In this document: positions 59,282 through 64,000 of the stretch, in pieces
Position numbering within the stretch: the first letter of the stretch is position 1
How the letters are laid out: each line of letters opens with the position of its first letter
DNA from: UBA1479 sp040218445
Lineage (GTDB): Bacteria; Pseudomonadota; Alphaproteobacteria; Rhodospirillales; Casp-alpha2
Direction of reading: 5' to 3'
NCBI GenBank assembly: GCA_040218445.1
Contig: JAVJRK010000017.1
Location: 248,001-312,000, forward strand
DNA: 64,000 bases
Notes under the pieces: model-generated
Told to the model about the DNA's origin: nothing
Database searches by the model: none
Seen by the model: only the letters and a program-made list of their open reading frames with translations
Translations under genes and position numbers: made by a program

Positions 59282-59554
59282 ATGACAATTGAGTTACAGA
59301 TGATGAGCATGGACGGCGAAGCATTTCGGCATTGGCGAAAGCGCCATAAGTTGTCGCAGAAGGACGCGGCCAAGGCGCTGGGCCTGAAGCCCCGCATCAT
59401 CCAGTACTATGAAAAGGGTGAGCGCGACGGGAAGAAAGTGGAGATCCCGCTTTCCGTCCGGCTGGCCTGCTATGCCATTGAAAGCGGCGTCGGTGACTTC
59501 GACGGCGAGGAAAGCAGCAAGCTGAAACCGCGCGGCAAGAAGTCCAAGGACTAG
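59282..59554 (+). CDS. Small helix-turn-helix protein (Cro/CI type)
   Basis: A 90-residue protein. Residues about 11-55 form an XRE-type HTH (AFRHWRKRHKLSQKDAAKAL, RIIQYYEKGERDG), followed by a basic Lys-rich tail. It lies 6 bases after the parA-like gene. It may control this operon or act as the DNA-contacting partner of the ATPase; the sequence does not decide between these. Confidence 0.8.
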   Translation: MTIELQMMSMDGEAFRHWRKRHKLSQKDAAKALGLKPRIIQYYEKGERDGKKVEIPLSVRLACYAIESGVGDFDGEESSKLKPRGKKSKD

Positions 59555-59587
59555 GCGCTTGCCGTTGCGCGTTCCGGCAGTGACGTC

Positions 59588-60604
59588 CTAATAAGCGCGC
59601 TCGATACAGAAATCGATCAGTTCCAGAAACGCCTGTTTCTGCGGGTTGTCCGGGAAAATGCCCAGCGCGTCGCGCGCCACGGCGCCGTAATGGCGGGCCC
59701 GGTCGACGGTATCGCTCAGCGCGTCGTGCTTGTTCATCAGGGCGATGGCCTGTTTCAGGTCGTCGTCGGTCTGGTCCAGGTCTTCCAGGGTGCGGCGCCA
59801 GAACGCGCGTTCATCCTCGCCGCCCCGGTTGAAGGCCAGAATCGCCGGAAGCGACACCTTACCTTCGCGGAAATCGTCGCCCACGGTCTTGCCCAGGTCG
59901 GCCTGTTTCGCTGAATAGTCCAAAACGTCGTCGATCAATTGAAAGGCGATGCCCAGGTTGGTGCCGTAGGACAACAGGGCATCTTCCTCGGCCTTGGGCC
60001 GGTCGGCGACGACGGCGCCGATGCGGCAGGCGGCGGCGAACAATTCCGCCGTCTTGGCCGTGATGACTTCAAGATAGTTGGCTTCGCCCGTCGCGGTGTC
60101 ACCGGTGGTCATCAACTGCAGAACTTCGCCCTCGGCGATGACGGCAGAGGCATCGGACAGAATTTTCAGAACCTTCAGGGAGCCGTCCGCGACCATCACC
60201 TGAAAAGCGCGGGAAAACAGGAAATCGCCGACCAGCACGCTGGCCTGGTTGCCCCAGACCGCATTGGCCGAGGCTTGGCCGCGGCGCAGCTCGCTTTCGT
60301 CGACCACGTCGTCATGCAGCAAGGTCGCCGTATGGATGAATTCGACACAGGCCGCCAACGGGATATGGCGGGTACCTTGGTATCCGCACATGCGGGCGGC
60401 TGCCAGGGTCAGAATGGGGCGCAGACGCTTACCGCCCGAGGCCACGATGTGGCCTGCAAGCTGCGGGATCAGCGCAACCGGGCTTTCCATGCGCTGGACG
60501 ATGACCTCGTTGACCAGTTTCAGGTCGTCGGCGACCAGGGCCTGAAGTTTGTCCAGGTTGGGTTTCTTTTGGCGTTCGCCTTCAAGCTCGACCACAAGGG
60601 CCAC
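59588..60604 (-). CDS. ispB: Polyprenyl (octaprenyl-type) diphosphate synthase
   Basis: Trans-prenyltransferase making the side chain of ubiquinone. The 338-residue product has the first aspartate-rich motif LLHDDVVDESELRRG near residue 90, the FLFSRAFQ segment, and the second motif LIDDVLDYS. Chain length (C40 or C50) cannot be fixed by reading. The likely start is GTG 60604, 7 bases after AAGGGG; TTG 60625 is in frame but would include the ribosome binding site. Confidence 0.94.
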   Translation of the reverse strand: MALVVELEGERQKKPNLDKLQALVADDLKLVNEVIVQRMESPVALIPQLAGHIVASGGKRLRPILTLAAARMCGYQGTRHIPLAACVEFIHTATLLHDDVVDESELRRGQASANAVWGNQASVLVGDFLFSRAFQVMVADGSLKVLKILSDASAVIAEGEVLQLMTTGDTATGEANYLEVITAKTAELFAAACRIGAVVADRPKAEEDALLSYGTNLGIAFQLIDDVLDYSAKQADLGKTVGDDFREGKVSLPAILAFNRGGEDERAFWRRTLEDLDQTDDDLKQAIALMNKHDALSDTVDRARHYGAVARDALGIFPDNPQKQAFLELIDFCIERAY

Positions 60605-60755
60605 GGCCTTTCCCCTTATATCCAATTATCCGCGTTTGGCGTTTGTGCTTGGTGTTCGTTGCTTGACGCCTGTCCCAGGAGCCGTGAGCATAGGGATTGC
60701 CGTGCCCCATGGTCAACCGCGACGGAAGGCTGTGTCGGGGGTATTGGAGGAGCCC

Positions 60756-60989
60756 ATGGTCGAACTGTTCCGCACCAACGATCCCGTGTTGCTGTCCTGG
60801 ATGCAGGCGCGGCTGGCCTCGCTTGACGTGCCGGCCCAGGTGTTCGACATGCACGCCAGTTTCATGGACGGAAGTGTCCTGGCCATTCAACGCCGGATCA
60901 TGGTCGACGAAGCGGATCTGGCCCGGGCGCAACACGTCGTTGCCGAGGCCGAGGAAATCGCCCGCGGCGAGCGCGATCCCCTGGATTGA
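60756..60989 (+). CDS. DUF2007 family small protein
   Basis: A 77-residue protein of the DUF2007 type (putative signal-transducing protein): VELFRTNDPVLLSWMQARL, DMHASFMDGSVLAIQRRIMV, DEADLARAQHVVAEA. The fold is ferredoxin-like in solved relatives; the role is not known. ATG 60756 has TTGGAGG at the right distance. Its stop overlaps the TTG of the methyltransferase gene that follows, a pairing often seen in alphaproteobacteria. Confidence 0.85.
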   Translation: MVELFRTNDPVLLSWMQARLASLDVPAQVFDMHASFMDGSVLAIQRRIMVDEADLARAQHVVAEAEEIARGERDPLD

Positions 60990-60994
60990 CGGCC

Positions 60995-61786
60995 GTGACC
61001 GCATCAGACCCATCCGATAACGATATTGATGCAGCAGAAACTCGGTTGTTGGACGGTCGGGTGGTTTGTTTTCAACCCCTTCGGGGGTATCGGTCGGCGA
61101 TCGATCCCATCCTGATGCAGGCCTCGGTTGCGGCTCGGCCCGGGGGTCGGGTGCTGGAACTGGGATGCGGTGCCGGGGCGGCATCCTTCGCACTGGCGTT
61201 CCGTTTGCCGGAAACCCGGGTGATCGGCCTGGATATTCAGGCGCCGTTGATTGCCCTTGCGCGAAAAGGGGCGACGGAAAACGGCTTTGAAGATCGGGTC
61301 GGTTTTCTTACGGGGGACCTTCTGGCGCTGCCGGACGACGTGGCGACCGGCGGGTTCGATCACGTTATGGCCAACCCACCCTTTCAGAAGGCGGGAACGT
61401 CCCGTCCGTCACCCGATGCCGTCAAGGCCCTGGCGACGGTCGAAGGCGAGGCCATACTTGCCGATTGGGTGCGTGTCGCCGCCGGATTGGTGCGTGATGG
61501 CGGCTGCGTGACCTTCATCCACCATGGGGACCGGGGGGATGAACTGGCGGACCTGATGGCGGGGGTGCTTGGGAGTTTGCGGATTCTGCCCATTCAGGCT
61601 CGGGCCGACGGCGGCGGTGCCGCGCGTGTTATCGTTCAGGGGATCAAGGGGGCCATGGCGGGCCAGCAAACGGAATTGCCGCTGGTTCTGCACGAAACAG
61701 GCGGTAAATATACGGCTGTGGCGGACAAAATCCTACGGGGGTATGCAGGCCTGTCCGATCCATCGGAAGATACCGTCAAAAAGTAG
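60995..61786 (+). CDS. TrmN6-like adenine N6-methyltransferase
   Basis: A 263-residue SAM-dependent methyltransferase. SAM motif I is VLELGCGAGAASFALAFR; the N6-adenine signature NPPF occurs in HVMANPPFQKAG. The family includes YfiC/TrmN6, which methylates A37 of tRNA1(Val). The specific tRNA target is inferred. The start may be TTG 60986 (overlapping the previous stop) or GTG 60995. Confidence 0.88.
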   Translation: MTASDPSDNDIDAAETRLLDGRVVCFQPLRGYRSAIDPILMQASVAARPGGRVLELGCGAGAASFALAFRLPETRVIGLDIQAPLIALARKGATENGFEDRVGFLTGDLLALPDDVATGGFDHVMANPPFQKAGTSRPSPDAVKALATVEGEAILADWVRVAAGLVRDGGCVTFIHHGDRGDELADLMAGVLGSLRILPIQARADGGGAARVIVQGIKGAMAGQQTELPLVLHETGGKYTAVADKILRGYAGLSDPSEDTVKK

Positions 61787-61914
61787 TCCGAATGTGCGCC
61801 ACGTCACTTGCCTCCTGCAGATTCTCCTGGGATAGTCTCGCCCAATAATTCAGAACAAACTAAACAACAATAAAGTCACTCTGACGGGGGCGGTCTTCGA
61901 GGGCCGGTGAATTC

Positions 61915-62349
61915 GTGGGTAACGCAGCGGTTATCGCCATAATCGGCGTATTCGTCGCCATTGGCATATTGGGTGTGCTGTTCTACGTCAGCACGCTGGC
62001 GAAGAACGTCTATCAGATAAAAATTCAGATGAAGGACGACCTGGCTTACGAGTTGGAGCGGATGAAGGAATATGTCGAACGGGAAATGGTCCAGCGGCAG
62101 AAATGGATCACCCGCGATATTGCCGGTGCGTCGGACGACAAGTTTGGCAGCCTGGATACGGCGATCACCGAACTCCGCGCCGAGGTCTCGCAGGAACTCG
62201 TCCAACTGAATGATAAGGTCCGCAAGCTCGCAGCCCTGCAACAGGCCATGGCGGCAAGGAAATCGCAGGCCCAGGCAGGGGCACGTCAGGAACCGGACAT
62301 GGACCCCGTATTCAAGGTAGACAAGCCGGGGCGTGAAGCGTCAGGCTAA
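61915..62349 (+). CDS. Membrane-anchored coiled-coil protein
   Basis: A 144-residue protein with an N-terminal membrane helix (VIAIIGVFVAIGILGVLFYV) and a long charged helix behind it (residues 30-110, heptad-like), ending in a polar tail. No family was recognised. The GTG start is weakly supported, but the peptidase gene follows after 3 bases, so the two are probably made together; it may be a partner or scaffold for that peptidase. Confidence 0.7.
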   Translation: MGNAAVIAIIGVFVAIGILGVLFYVSTLAKNVYQIKIQMKDDLAYELERMKEYVEREMVQRQKWITRDIAGASDDKFGSLDTAITELRAEVSQELVQLNDKVRKLAALQQAMAARKSQAQAGARQEPDMDPVFKVDKPGREASG

Positions 62350-62352
62350 GGC

Positions 62353-63228
62353 ATGTCTGATATTCAGCCGGAATCGCGCGGCCTTGGAGGCCTTCCCATC
62401 ATCGGTGCGATGATCGACCCGCCCCCCACCGTGGCCGTTATTCGGCTTGCCGGGGTGATCGGCGGTGTCGGGGGACTGCGCCGGGGGTTCAGCCTCGACA
62501 GCCAAGCCAAGATCATCGAGCGGGCCTTCAAACCCCGCAATCTTCAGGCCGTGGCGCTGGCGGTCAATTCGCCGGGCGGCTCGCCCGTGCAATCGGCGCT
62601 GATTGCCGGGCGAATCCGCGAACTTGCCGAAGAAAAGCAGATCCCCGTGTTCGCATTTTGTGAGGACGTGGCCGCGTCCGGCGGGTATTGGCTGGCCTGC
62701 GCCGGGGATGAAATTTACGCCGATGTGTCTTCCATCGTGGGCTCCATCGGCGTGGTGTCGGGCGGGTTCGGTCTGCAAGGGTTGATCGAAAAGCTGGGGA
62801 TCGAACGGCGCCTACACACGGCGGGCGACAAGAAAGCCATGTTGGACGCTTTCCAGCCGGAAAAACCGGCCGAGGTCAAACATCTGAAGGAAATCCAGGG
62901 CGACATCCATCTGGCTTTCAAGGACATGGTGCGCGTCCGGCGGGGCGACCGGCTGAAAGGCGCAGACAAGGAGCTGTTTTCCGGCGCCTTCTGGACCGGC
63001 TCGAAAGCCCTGGAACTGGGGCTGATCGACGGCATCGGCAATCTGCGTACCGTGATGCGGGACCGTTACGGCAAGAACGTGAAATTCCGTCTTATCGGCG
63101 CGCGGCGGGGATTGTTGCCGCAATTGCGTTTCGGTGCCTCCGGCGAAGCAGCGGGCGGGGTCGATTGGGCCGGGCAGGCCGTCGCCGCCATCGAGGAACG
63201 CCTGATCTGGAACCGCTTCGGGCTTTGA
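62353..63228 (+). CDS. sppA: S49 family signal peptide peptidase (SppA-like, short form)
   Basis: A 291-residue serine protease of the ClpP/crotonase fold. The nucleophile serine is in DVAASGGYWLACAGD and the general-base lysine in AGDKKAML, with the oxyanion region NSPGGSPVQS. Only one catalytic unit is present, as in short SppA or SohB. There is no clear membrane helix at the N-terminus; the preceding membrane protein may supply the link to the membrane (inference). It degrades cleaved signal peptides or membrane fragments. Confidence 0.92.
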   Translation: MSDIQPESRGLGGLPIIGAMIDPPPTVAVIRLAGVIGGVGGLRRGFSLDSQAKIIERAFKPRNLQAVALAVNSPGGSPVQSALIAGRIRELAEEKQIPVFAFCEDVAASGGYWLACAGDEIYADVSSIVGSIGVVSGGFGLQGLIEKLGIERRLHTAGDKKAMLDAFQPEKPAEVKHLKEIQGDIHLAFKDMVRVRRGDRLKGADKELFSGAFWTGSKALELGLIDGIGNLRTVMRDRYGKNVKFRLIGARRGLLPQLRFGASGEAAGGVDWAGQAVAAIEERLIWNRFGL

Positions 63229-63338
63229 TCCCGCGCGAGATTCCTCGATTCTCCGGCTTCCGGGGCTTTCTTTTTTGTTTTCCGCTTATCGTCGTTGCGA
63301 ACGGTTCCGTTCGCCCGGGATTTGCTCTAAAAGGCTGC

Positions 63339-63593
63339 ATGTTCGGATTTTCCATACAAAAGCTGCTGTTTACCGGCCTTGCGATCGCGGCCATCTGGTA
63401 TGCGTTCAAATGGCTTGGCCGCATGCAGGCGGAAAAGCGCAAGGTCGACCGCCAGCAGGCCCGAAAAATGAAGGATTCCGGGGGCAGTGCAGCCAAAACC
63501 CCGGAGGTCGAGGACATGGTGGAATGTCCCCATTGCGGTGCTTTCGTGCCGACCGACGGCTCCCACCGCTGCGACGAACTGGACCGTGCCTGA
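63339..63593 (+). CDS. Small membrane protein with a zinc-ribbon end
   Basis: An 84-residue protein: one N-terminal membrane helix (KLLFTGLAIAAIWYAFKWL), a basic linker, and a C-terminal half ribbon ECPHCGAFVPTDGSHRC. It resembles the PP0621-like small proteins known in proteobacteria, whose role is unknown. The ATG at 63339 begins the conserved part; the frame is open upstream but no ribosome binding site stands there. Confidence 0.75.
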   Translation: MFGFSIQKLLFTGLAIAAIWYAFKWLGRMQAEKRKVDRQQARKMKDSGGSAAKTPEVEDMVECPHCGAFVPTDGSHRCDELDRA

Positions 63594-63691
63594 TTTCAGC
63601 GAAAAGGGTTCAGTTCCTTCCTTGACCCGCGCGGCAAATCCCGAGCGCTGCGCATATGGCGCGACGTTGATTTGCGCGAAATATTTTATAT

Positions 63692-63711
63692 GCCGGGTCG
63701 CTTGACCCGGC
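63692..63711 (+). other. Inverted repeat upstream of glyQ
   Basis: A perfect 8-bp stem GCCGGGTC and GACCCGGC with a 4-base loop and no T run, 75 bases before glyQ. It may be an operator or part of the leader transcript. Confidence 0.4.
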
Positions 63712-63786
63712 AGAGGCGTCCCCCTATTTTCTGGCACCGCAACATAACGCGAATTCTCAACTGCATTTCCGTTGGAACCCGCCGCC

Positions 63787-64000
63787 ATGGCGAACACCCC
63801 AAGCGATAAGCCCAGCTTTCAATCGCTCATCCTGACGCTACAGAATTTCTGGGCCGAGCGCGGCTGCGTGATCCTGCAGCCCTATGACATGGAAGTGGGC
63901 GCCGGCACCTTCCATCCGGCGACGACCCTGCGCTCTTTGGGCAAGCCCGACGATGTCTGGAATTGCGCCTATGTGCAGCCGTCGCGCCGCCCCACGGACG
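63787..64000 (+). CDS. glyQ: Glycyl-tRNA synthetase alpha subunit, N-terminal part
   Basis: First 71 codons of the alpha subunit of the tetrameric bacterial glycyl-tRNA synthetase; the gene runs off the right edge. The sequence is highly conserved: SFQSLILTLQNFWAERGCV, LQPYDMEVGAGTFHPATTL and YVQPSRRPTDG are diagnostic. The beta-subunit gene glyS would be expected next. Confidence 0.96.
   Translation, partial: MANTPSDKPSFQSLILTLQNFWAERGCVILQPYDMEVGAGTFHPATTLRSLGKPDDVWNCAYVQPSRRPTD

Noticed and set aside
58649..59554. The ParA-like and HTH genes as a ParAB partition system or plasmid remnant.
   Set aside because: The HTH protein is far too short and lacks ParB boxes, and there are no parS-like repeats; composition matches the host chromosome.

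Overview
The window comes from a GC-rich alphaproteobacterium, most likely of the Rhodospirillales or a related marine order. The reasons are the uninterrupted division and cell-wall (dcw) cluster in alphaproteobacterial order, an F0 ATP-synthase operon with both b and b' subunits and kept apart from F1, the dciA-dsbA-smc group divergent from mutY, TAXI-type TRAP transporters, and a long FtsZ C-terminal linker. The genus cannot be named from sequence reading alone.

Layout: 1-16.0 kb is the dcw cluster (ftsI partial, murE, murF, mraY, murD, ftsW, murG, murC, murB, ddl, ftsQ, ftsA, ftsZ), with nearly all genes touching or overlapping and a strong terminator after ftsZ. 16.2-22.1 kb holds lpxC, bamD, recN and ligA. 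22.1-25.2 kb (minus strand) is a GNAT acetyltransferase and the F0 operon atpI-atpB-atpE-b'-b. 25.3-30.0 kb (minus) is smc, a DsbA-like thiol oxidoreductase and dciA, divergent from mutY. 31.3-43.5 kb is metabolic and transport: a GNAT protein, apt, a class III aminotransferase, two TAXI solute receptors, a fused TRAP permease, a UspA protein, cytochrome c, a DUF2336 protein, a membrane-tethered DctP-type receptor and a lipoprotein. 56.9-64 kb returns to core chromosome: a CYTH-CHAD protein, an orphan ParA, an HTH regulator, ispB, a DUF2007 protein, a TrmN6-like methyltransferase, a coiled-coil membrane protein, an S49 peptidase, a small zinc-ribbon protein and the start of glyQ.

Between them, 43.7-56.5 kb is foreign DNA inserted at the 3' end of an intact tRNA-Pro(CGG) gene (56493-56569, minus). 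The last 45 bp of that tRNA are repeated at 47576 and 43689, so two elements sit in tandem. Element 1 (about 3.9 kb, older and decayed) carries an AT-rich OLD-family ATPase/TOPRIM nuclease, a C-terminal integrase remnant, an AlpA-like regulator and a DUF4344-type metallopeptidase fragment. Element 2 (about 8.9 kb, apparently intact) looks like a minimal phage satellite. It has a tyrosine integrase with arm-type sites at both ends, an AlpA-like regulator behind a hairpin that covers its ribosome binding site, a tightly overlapping replication operon ending in a helicase, an iteron-like origin candidate, a P27-type small terminase, an HK97-fold major capsid protein, a zinc-ribbon protein and a membrane-anchored DEDDh exonuclease. 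It has no large terminase, portal, protease or tail genes, so it would need a helper phage. This element, with its terminase-small-subunit-plus-capsid-only packaging set and membrane exonuclease cargo, is the most novel part of the window.
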